A stretch of 64,000 nt of DNA, taken from positions 3,895,117 to 3,959,116 of the forward strand of contig OZ025217.1 of assembly GCA_964019055.1 (NCBI GenBank). Reading direction: 5' to 3'. This DNA comes from Anthopleura xanthogrammica. Lineage: Eukaryota > Cnidaria > Anthozoa > Actiniaria > Actiniidae. Shown here piece by piece: positions 11,365 through 23,457 of this stretch; position 1 is the stretch's first letter, and each line of letters begins with the position of its first letter. The notes under the pieces are model-generated. The model worked only from the letters and a program-made list of their open reading frames with translations. It had not been told where the DNA came from and ran no database searches. A program made the translations under genes and the position numbers.

Positions 11365-13802
11365 GTAAGGAATATTTCAATTATTTCATATATAGAAAAC
11401 ATCTATTTACATCGATATCTTATAACTGTTTTTTAAAAGTATAAAACCATTCGCTATCTCAGTACCTTACGACAAAAATCATTTTCAGGTATAATTATAA
11501 GCGTTCATAAAAAATCACGTTTGAAATTTTTGATCAAATGTCTTGCTAATTTTTCAGAACGACACAGCAAATTGAACACCATATATTTCTGATTTTATCC
11601 TACTGTAATTTTGCACTTTTTCTCTGCTTTTCCTTCTAGTTTTTATAACGAAACTCTCATCTGAATTCCAGGCAATCACCTATAAGTAGTTGACATGCAG
11701 TGAATTTTATCTTCGGTATAAATAAGGTCGCAAATCTACTCCTTTGTTTGCGAAAAAGATCTTGATTCTCTCAGGCATTGATCGCCATGATTACTAGTTA
11801 GTTTTCTGGTGCCACCAGCAACGAAAGAAAAAGAGAATGAAAAAATATTTCCTGTTTAGTTTGGATGGGTTCATCTTCTTTCGTTTTGCGCAAACTTGTT
11901 TCTCATTCAGATGTCGAATGAAATGAGAGAATAGCTAGGAACTGAACATGTTGGTTTACAGAATTGAAGCCGCGCCCTTAATTGGCGAAGGCAGATTGTT
12001 TTCGGGCCAATTTGTGGTATGGCTGAAGTCACGCTGAAAAATAATCTTGAATTTTTCTACTCGATTTTTCTTTTCAATACCATCCTGTTTTAAGATTGTA
12101 GGCCTTTTACAAGTTTAAGGTAGTGTTGATAAGTTCTATATATCCGACCGACAACCCTTTTAAGTGGACTAAATGGTGTTACGTCCTTTTGACCCTGAAA
12201 GTGCAGCATGAATTGTAGATTCCGTCCCGCGGGATCCCCTGGTGATAAGGCGTAATCTAACGAGATTCAAAGGCTTCGTTATACTAAAGATGTGTTGCCT
12301 TTTCTGTTGCAGTCGCGCGTAACAAAAGGGATTTCACGATTTGGTTTGATTTGCGTTCCGGGAAACGCGGGAAAGCGAACTGTTACCAAAATTGTTAACA
12401 GCGGCAGCAACTACTCCACAACGGGGGGTCTTAATAGCGACATCCTCTGACTAGTTCGCGTACCGCTTTTCCTACATCCTCATCAAAATCAATTGGCTTT
12501 AAAATGAATCTTCCCTCTAGAAATAACTGGTTAAACCTGTTTTTGGAGTTCATGCTGTTTTCTGATGGTGGCACGCAATAGGTATGCCAGATTCGTGCAG
12601 ACGTGTATTTGTGAAACGTTTTCGTTTGATTTTAAAAACACACTTTTTTAAAAAAACAATTAATTTGTAAAGTAAAAGAAAAACTGAGACCATTTCCAGC
12701 TAATTATTGGCAATATCCTGTAAATAACAATGGATGTAGATGAGAGTCGTATGATCAAAATGAATTGGCAAAACATTTAAAGCGTTTGCTTATTTAGTTG
12801 AATAGCTGACATTAAGATTCCATCTATTCAGTATGATATTTTTTAATTTTTCTGTTATTTCAACATACTATATTTAAGTAAAACCGGCTTTTTTGAAATC
12901 TTTAGATGAGTATAATTAGTTCCATAACTAAGATTTGAACCGTTTCCAATTGCTCTTTTTTTAAAGACGCATATTTTATTGAACCACCAGTGCTGTTTTA
13001 TAGGTAGTGTTTTTTTCGTTCAACCATTATGCCGCTTAACATGTAACGTTACATGTAATGCCTTGCTTAATGAACACGGAGTTTCCCCCTCTTACTCCAT
13101 AAATGCCCTTTAGTAAAACTTATCTTGAAACGTCAAGTACCTCTGATTGTTTTGATTTGGATATCACGTTATCTAGCTCTTGTTAAGTGTGATGGGATAT
13201 GTCGGCTTCAGTTAAAAGGAGTGCCAAAAAATCATTAAATCTTCGGGAAAATATACAAAACAAAGCAATTGTTGAAGCCGGAGTTTTGTTTCTCAAGAAT
13301 GAAAGCTTCCGGAAAATGGAATTTTAGTTAAAGAAAACTTGGAAAGAATGGATACTACGTAGATGAAAATCCTCACAGCAGCCGAAATCACGCCTTTCGG
13401 ATTTTTCCTATCAATATTTTAATTTGTTTGGGGAAAACATCGTTTGATAACTTTATTTTCTCCTCGCTAGCTGTTCCTTTACTCATAGGAAATCCCCTAT
13501 TGTGAAACGTTTGGATTACTTTTTCTGCAGGCGGTATCCTGTTTTGTTTCATTGAACGGTTTGAAGGCGATTGTTTTTAAGCTTCCTCAGATGTCTATGC
13601 CATGTGGGAGTTGGTGAACTGGCATTGAGATCTATTGTATGAATTTCTTAGGTATTATATGAAGACCCGCTGGCTACTTTGTTTTTTAACGGTCTTTTTT
13701 TTAATGTGCGAAAAAAAGAGAGAAAATAATAGAGAAAAACAACGCTGGGATAAAACTTGATTTGGAGATTACCACGTATTTTTAATAACTTCCTATCCTT
13801 AC

Positions 13803-13926
13803 CGCTAGTAAACATCTCTTTTAATCTTATCTCTTGCGGATTTAAAATCTTGTTATGATTTATCGTATTCTTGGCTTGCGATAATCTCCAAAAGAATAGA
13901 AAATAAAAGCCAGAAAACACCGCCAT
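13803..13926 (-). CDS. Possible first coding exon of a secreted protein (orphan)
   Basis: The start codon context is ACCAAAATGGCGGTG, the same ATGGCG signature seen at several real gene starts here. It is followed by a signal-like peptide (MAVFSGFYFLFFWRLSQA) and about 24 further residues, ending at a strong donor, AGCG|GTAAGG. A cluster of CCAAT boxes in the matching orientation lies 140-265 bases upstream. No downstream exon was identified and no family recognised. The frame also continues open on both sides, which weakens the case for an exon. Confidence 0.3.
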
Positions 13927-14067
13927 TTTGGTGGCTCGGCTTGCCACAGGTATCCCAAAACAGAATATGACTAAAACTAATTTGACTGGAGTTTGAGTTT
14001 TTTGAGCTTGTAATTTCACAATGCAGTCTCCAAATCTTTTATGAATATGAGAAATATTAGCTACGTG

Positions 14068-14189
14068 ATTGGTTAATGACGAGAACGAAGTAAAAGTTGA
14101 TTGGCTAGTCAAAAACATGACCAATAAGGTGATTGGTTAATGGAAGAGGGCATCGATTGGTTAATATTCCATACGAAGAATGTAATTGG
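14068..14189 (-). promoter_or_regulatory. CCAAT-box cluster
   Basis: ATTGG occurs at 14068, 14100, 14132, 14156 and 14185 (four of them as ATTGGTTAA), giving five CCAAT boxes on the minus strand in 122 bp. One opposite CCAAT lies at 14121. In orientation and distance it fits a promoter for the minus-strand start at 13926, but it could instead serve an alternative start of the LWamide-type gene 0.6 kb downstream. Confidence 0.45.
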
Positions 14190-14796
14190 TTAATCGAGGC
14201 TGGTCAATCGCAATACGTAACACACTTCTTAGATGCCGCCGTGAAATACTTAACTGTACCGAATGATTTAAATCATAAAATATTTTTATCTGACAGCTAT
14301 GGAAAACATAATGTTATGACACATTTAATCGGATGTTTTTGCCATCGATTACGCTTCATTAGTTGAAGCAGACACTCGGTCTAAATAGCATTATCTGCTC
14401 ATCATCATGAGGGTAATGGCAAGTAGCATTAGATTTTTGATTGAGAATGATATATTCTTGATGGAGTTTATCCGCTCCGATAGATAAATATGACAAAAAA
14501 AGCTTCCGTTGAATCTTTCTTACTTGGTATAAATTTAACGAGAGCTAGTAAACTGACTCAAGGACAACAGCCGGCAACTAAAGGGGGAAAACCGGCAAAA
14601 GAAACTGAGAAAAGAAAGGGAAGGGAAGATAATAAGCTTCAGAGAAAACGAGAACCGTGTAGGAAACGAAAGGAATAAAAAGTGTGTAATGAAAGAAAAG
14701 AAAAATGAAAACCGAAAAAAAGAACTTTGATTTGTCAAGTTTTATGTAACATACTCATGCATTTGACGTTGTATTATTTACAGATTTGGTGTCGCC

Positions 14797-15360
14797 ATGG
14801 AAACAAAAATGATAGTCATGATACTTGGAATAGCCTTTTTTTGCGCAGCCTCGCCCGCCACGTCACAAGAAAATCCCAAAGGACAGGAATCGATTAGCAA
14901 ACCGCTGGACGAACGATCATCGATAGCTAAATTTGGACAGCAATGCCCACCTGGTCTGTGGTGTGGAAAAAAGCGAGGACTGAACGATGAAGAAATGAGT
15001 AAGAAAAACAGACGCTCCATGACTAAGTTTGGTCATGATTGTCCCCCCGGAATTTGGTGCGGCAAGAAACGACAGGTCGAAGAAGATCGATTCAGTCCCA
15101 GGCTTGCATTTGAAAGACCTCAAAATCAAGCACAAAACACACAGAATTTCAATCCCCAGGCTGAAGAGATGAACCCCAGTAAAGCCATCAATGCCTTTCC
15201 AGAAAATTTCAGGCAAGGAGCAATAGACGAGAAACTTTTCCGCCGTTTTGAAGATGGCTGTCCCCCCGGATTGTGGTGCGGCAAGAAACGAAGTGTACCT
15301 AGTAAACTAGCAGATCGTTCTTCTACTAATTGCCCCCCCGGATTATGGTGTGGCAAATAA
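14797..15360 (+). CDS. LWamide-type neuropeptide precursor with cysteine-bracketed repeats
   Basis: A 187-residue secretory precursor. Residues 1-23 form a signal peptide (hydrophobic MIVMILGIAFFCAA, likely cut after ATS). Four copies of C-PP-G-L/I-W-C-G-K follow, with cysteines at 50/56, 82/88, 155/161 and 179/185. Copies 1, 2 and 4 lie in QQCPPGLWC, HDCPPGIWC and TNCPPGLWC; copy 3 is EDGCPPGLWC. Copies 1-3 end GKKR, a glycine amide donor plus a basic cleavage site; copy 4 ends GK at the stop codon. Cnidarian GLWamides are amidated peptides tied to muscle contraction and larval metamorphosis. Two cysteines per copy predict a seven-residue disulfide ring, with amidation on the second Cys rather than Trp; that is inference. 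Spacers are polar and acidic. The start is the only Met before the signal core. The coding exon begins 13 bases after an acceptor (14784). Confidence 0.92.
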   Translation: METKMIVMILGIAFFCAASPATSQENPKGQESISKPLDERSSIAKFGQQCPPGLWCGKKRGLNDEEMSKKNRRSMTKFGHDCPPGIWCGKKRQVEEDRFSPRLAFERPQNQAQNTQNFNPQAEEMNPSKAINAFPENFRQGAIDEKLFRRFEDGCPPGLWCGKKRSVPSKLADRSSTNCPPGLWCGK

Positions 15361-15557
15361 AAAGTCAACAAAAAAAAATCCCCAAGAATGATCAAGATGA
15401 CTAGCTTAAAGCATTTCTGAAAAACTCTCAATTTGGAATTCACTAGTAAAAAAAAGAAAATGTTAGGTAATTTAAGGTTGACTTGTTTAAAGCTCTTCCG
15501 TATTTTTAGATCAAAAGACTATGATAGATACTCGTATTGATAGATACAATCGCAATT

Positions 15558-15563
15558 AATAAA
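15558..15563 (+). promoter_or_regulatory. Polyadenylation signal, LWamide-type gene
   Basis: AATAAA about 200 bases after the stop codon, the first canonical hexamer on this strand. Confidence 0.55.
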
Positions 15564-15767
15564 ATTAAAGTGTATTAAAACTCGGAATTTAAGAGAAGTT
15601 AACTGAAAAGTTAAATAGTTTTTCAAAATTGCAGAGGTCATTGAAGAGCAGAAGGTTTGTGGATTTGTCTGTGAAACGTTTATAAGCGGAAAACACATTA
15701 AAACTTAACAACAGATATAAATGTTTGACTGGAGTACTTTAGGAACATGTTAGTAAGAAGGTTACTT

Positions 15768-15846
15768 GACCTCTCTTCCACAGTTCATTGCTCGACCGCT
15801 GCACTCTCCACCCTGAGTGCAGCGAGCGAGGGACTGTGGAAGAGTC
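15768..15846. repeat. Hairpin element
   Basis: Arms GACCTCTCTTCCACAGT and ACTGTGGAAGAGTC pair, and GCTCG..CGCTGCACTC pairs with GAGTGCAGCGAGCGAG. It is a compact foldback about 80 bp long. Confidence 0.75.
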
Positions 15847-16189
15847 TAGTAGGTTGCGAGAACTTTATAACCGCGTCATTCTCGTCCCAGTACAGCGCGT
15901 TCCTTTAAACTTACGCAAATTTATCTGCGCATGCTCTTATGAAAACTGAACTGCCACTAAGGATCCTTATGCACGTCACACTGCGAAAATGGCGCAAACC
16001 ATAAGAAGTATTTCACAGGAAAAAAACAAGGTGCAGGAATATTTTTGTTGCCTTGCTGTTGTCATTCTGGCGCCGATCTACCAGTAGCGCAAGCTACCAG
16101 TCTGGCAGGGTTGAACTTCATGGCTTTACCCCCCGGCATTCCAATATCTAGTCATTTCAACTTACATGTACTTTGACAATTCTAGTTAT

Positions 16190-16475
16190 CATTGGGAATC
16201 AAGGGTTGTGTAGTGGTACTAATGCACTCACCTCTGGGAACTCTGGGGTCTCGGGTTATATTCCTGGATTTGGAATCTTATGTGAGTTGAGTTTCTTAGG
16301 TCTCTCGAGCTCCCTTGATTTGCCGGAGGGTTCTCCGGGTTCTCCGGGTTCTCCGGTTTTCCTTCCTCCGCAACTGCTACACCTAACGCGCTAAATTCGA
16401 ATTCTCGGATCTATGAGTGTTTGTGGGTTAGTCATGCCCAGACTTTGATAAGCCCAAAGGTTGTTTCAGGGTATT
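16190..16475 (+). repeat. SINE-like element (family S1), near-complete copy
   Basis: A tRNA-like head (TAGTGGTACTAATGCACTC ... GGGTTATATTCC, B-box-like) is followed by a pyrimidine-rich CTCCGG/TTTTCCTTCCTCCG body and one 57-bp-type module (GGGTTAGTCATGCCCAGAC...AAAGGTTGTTTCAGGG). A TCTCCGGGT unit is repeated inside. Confidence 0.55.
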
Positions 16476-16541
16476 GATAAAAATTGCCGGAAGGTCATTC
16501 ACAGGAAACATCCTTTTTCAAAATTAAAGTTCTTACCATAT

Positions 16542-16773
16542 AGAGCTTTAAAGTGCGACGTCAATCGAATGAAAAATTGACTTCCGCGGGTCCAAAACGA
16601 AAAGTAGTTTTAAAAATATTTTTCTTACTTTTTCTTCATGACAGGACTTTGTTGTCCAAATCAAAGCTCTAATTGTTTCAGGAGGAGATTAAATCATTGA
16701 GAACATTTTCCGCTTTATTTTAGCGGTTTTATGAGCAGATGGACCCGGAAACACGTCACAACTTAACAGCTCT
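16542..16773. repeat. TIR element, copy 1
   Basis: The ends AGAGCTTTAAAGTGCGACGT and ACGTCACAACTTAACAGCTCT form an imperfect terminal inverted repeat. Inside them GGGTCCAAAACGAAAAG and GATGGACCCGGAA repeat the pattern. A second copy is at 26440-26633. Confidence 0.75.
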
Positions 16774-16797
16774 ATACCTATAGACCTTTCTTAATAT

Positions 16798-17569
16798 TCA
16801 TAAAGTCCTTAGCCTCACTTTCATGCAGCTGTGACCACATTTAATGTATTCGCATGCTTATATGCACGGGCTTTTGGATGCGAAGCTGGCTAGTTTTACC
16901 AAATAAGGCATGAAAAAGCTTCTTGCTAGCCAGCAAAAAGCCTATTATTGCAAAGACATTTTTCATACTTCAAGTAGAAAAAGTAGTGTCATTGTTTCAG
17001 TCTTGCAGTTAAGTTTGGTTTTTGAATATTTAATTTAGTCGTCGAGTAACAACGTAGGATTCATATTTTTTCTACAATTTTGACGCGTTAAACGAATCAC
17101 TGAATGTAAAGAATGTAAAGTATACCGTAGGGACACGCGTGAAAAACGTCTGCGCATGCTCTAAGTCCGCATGCAAATTAGTCAAAAGCGTCTTCGTGCT
17201 ATTGTAGAAATATGCAAATTTGACTTTCACACTTGCCTGAAGAATAGTCTTTACAAAATGCCAAAACTTAAAGTCAGTTCTTGAAACTTAAGGCTAATTC
17301 TTTCATATTGTCTTTATTAATACAGTATCTTGGTCTCACAAAAGTATACCCACGAACTTTTTTGTATACTTGGAGAAAACAAGCATTTATTTTCTCACTA
17401 AAACTCTTGGAAAGCGTGCTGAAAGGCACGCATGCGCAAACGTTTTTCTCTAGTGTCTACCGTAGGGCGTCAACAAAGCCTGTGCAAGGAAGCATGCGCA
17501 AGGAAACATGTGCATACATTATAAATGTGGTCATAGCTGCGTGAACGTGAGGCTAAGCACTTCATGAAT
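16798..17569. repeat. 770-bp element with about 70-bp terminal inverted repeats
   Basis: The left end TTCATAAAGTCCTTAGCCTC ... GTGACCACATTTAATGTAT is the inverted counterpart of the right end (ATTATAAATGTGGTCATAGC ... GTGAGGCTAAGCACTTCATG). Relics of the left half recur at 34075-34215 and 57930-57975. No transposase frame, so non-autonomous. Confidence 0.65.
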
Positions 17570-17810
17570 TTAAAGCCTATGCTGCAGACTTACACAACAA
17601 TCCTGATCTTGGGGTACCTATGGTTAAAAAAAAAAAAAAGAAAGAAAGAAAGAAAAAAAGAAACTAAAAGCCTAGCTGCTTAGTACCCAGTGATCACAGG
17701 CATATTTATTTGGTCCACCACTGACCCTCATCCCCACAGGCTCAGTATGGTAATTTTTGACACTCACTCACAACAAATAAGACGCAACGAGAACAAGTCA
17801 CGTAAAAAAT

Positions 17811-20800
17811 ATGGCGACCGAAGAAAAAGAAGAAAGAGATAGCGATGATGACTACCAAAGCGTTCTCCCCAACTACGGTTGGCGGGTACATCTAAGTAAC
17901 ACTTATTCCCACACTCCTCAGCCTTGTTATCTTCCCCGATGGACTCAAATACCTAAACTAGTTGGACTTGGTTGGAGGTACGTAAAGGGTATCTTTTTGA
18001 ACGGAAATAAATATTTATTCGACTGAACGGTAAGATTATTTAAGACTCTAGTAGCTAAAATACTCTGTTTTTAGGTTCATGAGATATGCTACTAAGAAGA
18101 AGCGAAACGGTGAAGTACCTTACATCGACCCTTACTCCACAAATCCCTGCCGGCAGGTTTACGGTAAGAATAATAATAATAATTAAAACGTGAAAAAAGT
18201 CGCTTCATGCTTGACAGTGTGAAATATTATTCCTTCGACTTGTGAATAAACCTTCAAATTGACTCAAATTGACTTTGTTATTATCTAAATCCCATACTGT
18301 GTGAACTTTTATAGTTTTATTATTCTGTTGAAAATGTTTTTGAAACGAAAGCTATCGCTTAGCTAATTTTTATTCATTCATTTAGCTGCCGACAAACATA
18401 AAAATATTCGGATATTCTGAGAAATTTATTTTGGTTACCATCCCTATATATTTTCTTATACGTTTTACGAGGGATATTTTTATTATTCCTGACAAAGGAA
18501 CTCGATTCAATTATAACTGTAAATTAAGTTTTTAAGAGTTTAATTTTTTAAATTCATTCTCGCCCCGTTTTGGTTTGTTTTTAATATTTAACAAAATAAA
18601 TCTTCTTCTTCCTCGCTTCTTCTTCTTCTTCTTCGTCTTCCTCTTTTTCTTCTTCCTTGCTTTTATAATTTTCTTCGTACTTAAAATATAACAACAGGTT
18701 TTTTTTGTGAAATTGTGAAATTCTAGGAATTTAGAAAAGAATGGAATGGATATATATACAATTTACAGAATCTCAGTTATTTCTTAAAAAAATTACACAT
18801 GCCGCATTTTTTAAGCTTAGCTTTTTTAAGAAAAATTCTGTTTCAGGATTAAAAGTATTGCTAAGAATTGATAACAGAATTACAGGTCAGAATTTTCATA
18901 CTAAAAATGTTGAACATATAATTCATATTAATTAGGTTTTAAGAGTTTTGTGGCATGACATATGTAGTAATTATCTCAAAATCTAGCCCTTCAAGTGTTG
19001 CAGCTTGAATTTTCATTCCAAAGTTGAAGTACATATATCATGCTCTTCCATTTCTTGTGTGTTATGAAAATTTTTTTTTTTTTTTAAATTGGCTAGTTCA
19101 TTAGTGCCTAAGAAATAGAAATCACTCAGCTCAGCAAACACAATATCATAATATATATTTTTTAGATGTAAAAGAAATGATTAGATTTAGATATATTTTT
19201 GTAGTATTTATTTGAAGGGGGAGCGGATGGGTGAGAAGTGGGGGAATTCGAAGGGGGGATTTGAGATTTTTGACATTCATATTTTGCTCATGGTAGCTAG
19301 CTAAGATGGCTAGCTTCACTCAGGCCTATTGATTATGAGCCTTAAGTCTTTATGAGTATATATGGAAAACTAGAACTATACAATAATAATATTAATTTAT
19401 AAACACAATCGTCATCAATGATGAAATTTAAACTCTGTAGGGCAGCACATGCAGATGATAAGCTTTGAGATAGAAATACAGTGGAATGCCGTGTCCCAGT
19501 GTGGCCAATTATCTTGGAAAACTGGGACAGGAACTTGGCATCAAGTTTGAGAAAACCTTAAAAAGGCTTTGAAATTGACCGACTGCACGTATATAGGTTG
19601 ATAGAAATCTAATACATGTCTGGTGGCAAAATAGATTGATACAGATAGCATAAATATAAAGAATTCTATATAGTTTCTACCACTGGTATGGGTTAGATTG
19701 CTATCATTTACCACCTACTAACTGATGTACAAAACATGATTTCTTATTATCCTTGTCATTGGTTGAAAGTTTTAAACTGACACTATGGGGATGCAGTTCT
19801 TAGTATTGATTGATAGAGCTTTTAATGTCTCTCAGCATGTAAAAAAATATTATCCATGCTCAAAATAGAAAAAAGTGGGAAGTTGTTTCTCGGTTTTCAC
19901 ACTTTCCTTTAAAAAGGATACACCTATCCCAAAAACTGTCATCCTGGCCAAAAGCAGTTATACTAGAAGAAGTTGACAATCAAAATGAATGTAATTTATT
20001 CAATTTAATAAGACTTATATTTCAGACTATAGAATGAAAATATTTTTTGTTAAACATTCATTTTTGTCGTCAGCTTCTTGCTTGTTGTTTTCAGCCTGCA
20101 CAACTATTTTGGAATACTCCAGTCTTGAGTTCTCTGTTAAATCAGGGTTAACCTTGATCTTATTGTAGAATATTCAATGTGTGCATTAATTCTTTACTTT
20201 ACTGTTGGTATTTGTGAATATTCTGATGCTGAAATGAGGCTAACCCTGATTAAATGAGTCTGTAATCAAGGAGCACAGCAGATTCAAAAATGATCTATAA
20301 GTGTATGATAGATATATGGGTTGAAATTATATAACTCTCACTTGCAATGTAGTCACAACTCGTAAAACCTCAGTCTATAGATTATTGTTGATGGATTATT
20401 CGTATTCAAGTTGATATAAAGCAAGGGCAAGTGCTGGATTTATTTTGTTATTCACAGAAATAATTAAAATAGGTTGTAGACATACCAATTAGTGTCTTTT
20501 CTGGGTGACTTTGAGAATTCACTCAAATCGTTTCAAATTTGCACCAAACAACTTCTTTTTGTTTAGATATCGTTGTTTGGTATCCATTTTCCATGATTTC
20601 GTCTGGAAAAGAACAAAATCTCTCCACCTAAGTTATGCACCATCTTTGCTTGACAACCGATCACTCGTCCATGAACTCATGTACATTTGCATATTACACG
20701 AGTCCTTAGTAAAATTGAATTAATGGTCAAGTGTGTGCTCAAGCAGAAATTCTTATCTAATTAGGTCAAAAATTATTGTATGAAGGCATACTAGATAGTT

Positions 20801-23411
20801 TCATCATTTCATTTCCATACAAGTCTTTCTCTTAATTATGTGTCCATTGCCTATAAGCATGTGTTTTCACAAACATACCTTATAATGGAATAGTGGCTGA
20901 CTTAAAGGGAAAAAGTGAATGACTAACTGAAATGAATAATAGAATGTTAGGATGCATAAAAGAATAAATAAATATAGGAGTGAGTACAGTCTGTAGTGAG
21001 CACATGGCAAAATTGGCAGTTAATGGATGAATATTTAATCTGGCTCCATTTTATAGTTACATGAAACCAGTTGGAAATCCTGGAGGTAAATGGGGGTTGG
21101 GGTTAAGTTAGAGAGAGACTGTCTTGTAAAAAAAAAATATTTTGATAATTTTAGAGTGCCAAATAAATAAAGAAACCATGGGCACCTAGGAATATTTCAA
21201 GAATGTTTCTTAACCAATCAGAAGCATTATTGTTATCTTTCGGACTCCAATGTGAAAGGGACGAGGATGCTTGTCTTACCTTTTAGGGGTTAATTTTTGC
21301 TATTTGGTACCTTTTAGGGTGTTCAAACGAAAATCTAATGAAAATGCTGAAAATTAGTATTATTTAGTACCATTCAGGAATGAAAATTGTGTACTAGAAA
21401 AAGATTTGTGACAAGTATCCCTGCACTATTATTTATGGGATCCCCCACCCCCCCTCCCCCCGGGATCTTTCAGTTATCTTGTGGTTTAGAGAGTCATTTC
21501 TGATTGGCCAAAGAACAATTGAACATGCCTGGAATATTTCTAGGGGCGCACAATTTTTTGATTAGCACTGTAATTCTTTGTCCAAGAATGATAATTCATT
21601 ATTGTTTCTGATTATTTTAATGCAGGTGTACCCCTCGGAGGTATAGGGTGTGGCACAATAGGGCGTGGTTGGAAAGGAGAGTTCAATAGATGGCAACTGA
21701 AGCCAGGAATGTACTCATATGATTACGTGGAAGCTGACCAGGTAACAACGACATCACTATATATATTAATATATATTGACACATTTTTTAAAGCAATCAA
21801 CTGTTACATAGCCCAATAAAAGAAACTCCTGGGAAGCTGCTGATTCGGAATTGGAATTTTTCTCGTGCAGAGAAAAAATCAGACATTTGAACTTTGTACA
21901 TTACAAATATGCTATCCCAAAACATTTTCTGATGCTGATTGTTGCAATCTTGACATGACATATGCTGTGTGATAGGCCATTTGCACTAACAGGTTATGTG
22001 ACACTATCCACTTAAATTTATATCAATTAGCAGTTGTGTCATAAATAAAAAAAAATAACAGAAATGAAAAGAGCAACTCAATTATTAGTGTAAAGTTTCA
22101 GATCAAAATCTTGACTCTAGGAGAAATGGCATAAATATTTTATAAGGATTTGTTTGGGAAAAATAGCTAAAGCATTAGAAGTTTTGCACCATCACGTGCT
22201 GGCGGGCATGCAGCTGGGCTGCTGTCAAAACCTCTATTTAGAATAGTACTATGTTTCTAGTAATCAACATACATTATCCAAGATAACATTAACCCATATA
22301 TTCAGTTATTGATTCTATTGTAACAGTTACTCCTAATGTTCACAGTTTATAGTTTGCATAAGAAAAAAGGGAAGAACAACATATCAGGTCAGTACCTCAA
22401 AGTAATTCTTTTGAAAATAATGGGTTGTGCTTCTTTAAGCTACATGATTGACAGCTAGCTTTTTACATGTTCCTTTCCCCATCAAAAATCCATTTAGCTT
22501 CAGGGCATGATAAATTTCCCATTACAGACCATGTGTCATTCTCTTGAGAATAAGATTCTTTGTTTGACTAATGTATCTATAGTCATCTACTCATGTCACA
22601 ATCATTAAGAAATAATACTGTCTAGGGAATAATAACACATGGTTTGAAATGGGTAAACATTATGGTCAAGCTTAAAGAGACTATTTTGAATTGTACTTCC
22701 AATATCTGGGTTGCTTTGGATTTGATAGACCTTAATTTTCTGGGTGCATAATGTTTTCCCATTTCAGACCACATTATATTCTCTTGAGAATAAGATTAAT
22801 TGTTTGAGTTGTATCCATATTCATATTCATATGACTGTCTTAATTCTCATGCACAACTGTTAAACAAAGAAATGATACTGACTAGGGAATGACAAATGGT
22901 CTGAAATGGGAAAACATTAATCCCTGCACGCCAAAAAGGCCTATTGTATCTGAACTTACTTAATTTTGCTTTAATTTTTATGAGCCTTTACGCTTGATCC
23001 ATTACAGGCAGTACTGTCACCCAACCGTCCCAATGGTGTGCTGTGCGGGCGTAGCCTACAGGGATGGAATTGGGGGTTTAATGGGTCCAATGCAGTATAT
23101 CATGCTCTATACCCCCGTGCCTGGACAGTGTATAATCTACCTGGTCAGAACATCAGGTTAATCTGTCGGCAAGTTTCTCCTGTATTCCCACATGATTATA
23201 AGGTATGTGGGGAACTATATTAATAGTGATGATGATGATGGTGACGACGACGACGACGATGATGATCATGATGATGATAAATGCGATGGTAGGGACCAGG
23301 TGGTGGTGGTAAGGAGGAGGATGATGATGATGATTATGATAAATGTGGTGGTGATGATGGTGATGGTGATGGTGATGATGGTGATGATGGTGGTGATGAT
23401 GGTGATGATGG

Positions 23412-23457
<46 letters not shown>

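Larger units (their letters stand above)
11365..14783 (+). other. Presumed long 5'UTR intron of the LWamide-type gene
   Basis: Apart from the candidate minus-strand exon near 13.9 kb and the CCAAT cluster near 14.1 kb, I see no gene. A more GC-rich block at about 12215-12480 has an acceptor-like TTTTCTGTTGCAG ending at 12313 and could hide another leader exon; no convincing donor follows it. A self-complementary ACATGTAACGTTACATGT lies near 13038. Confidence 0.35.

Noticed and set aside
13648..14124. 158-codon minus-strand frame as one protein
   Set aside because: The upstream part lies over the CCAAT cluster and the downstream part is AT-rich; only 13803-13926 has gene-like signals, and that is kept as a low-confidence exon.
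14490..14678. 62-codon Lys/Arg/Glu-rich frame before the LWamide exon
   Set aside because: Purine-rich low-complexity sequence inside the intron, with no splice support; the acceptor at 14783 lies downstream of it.
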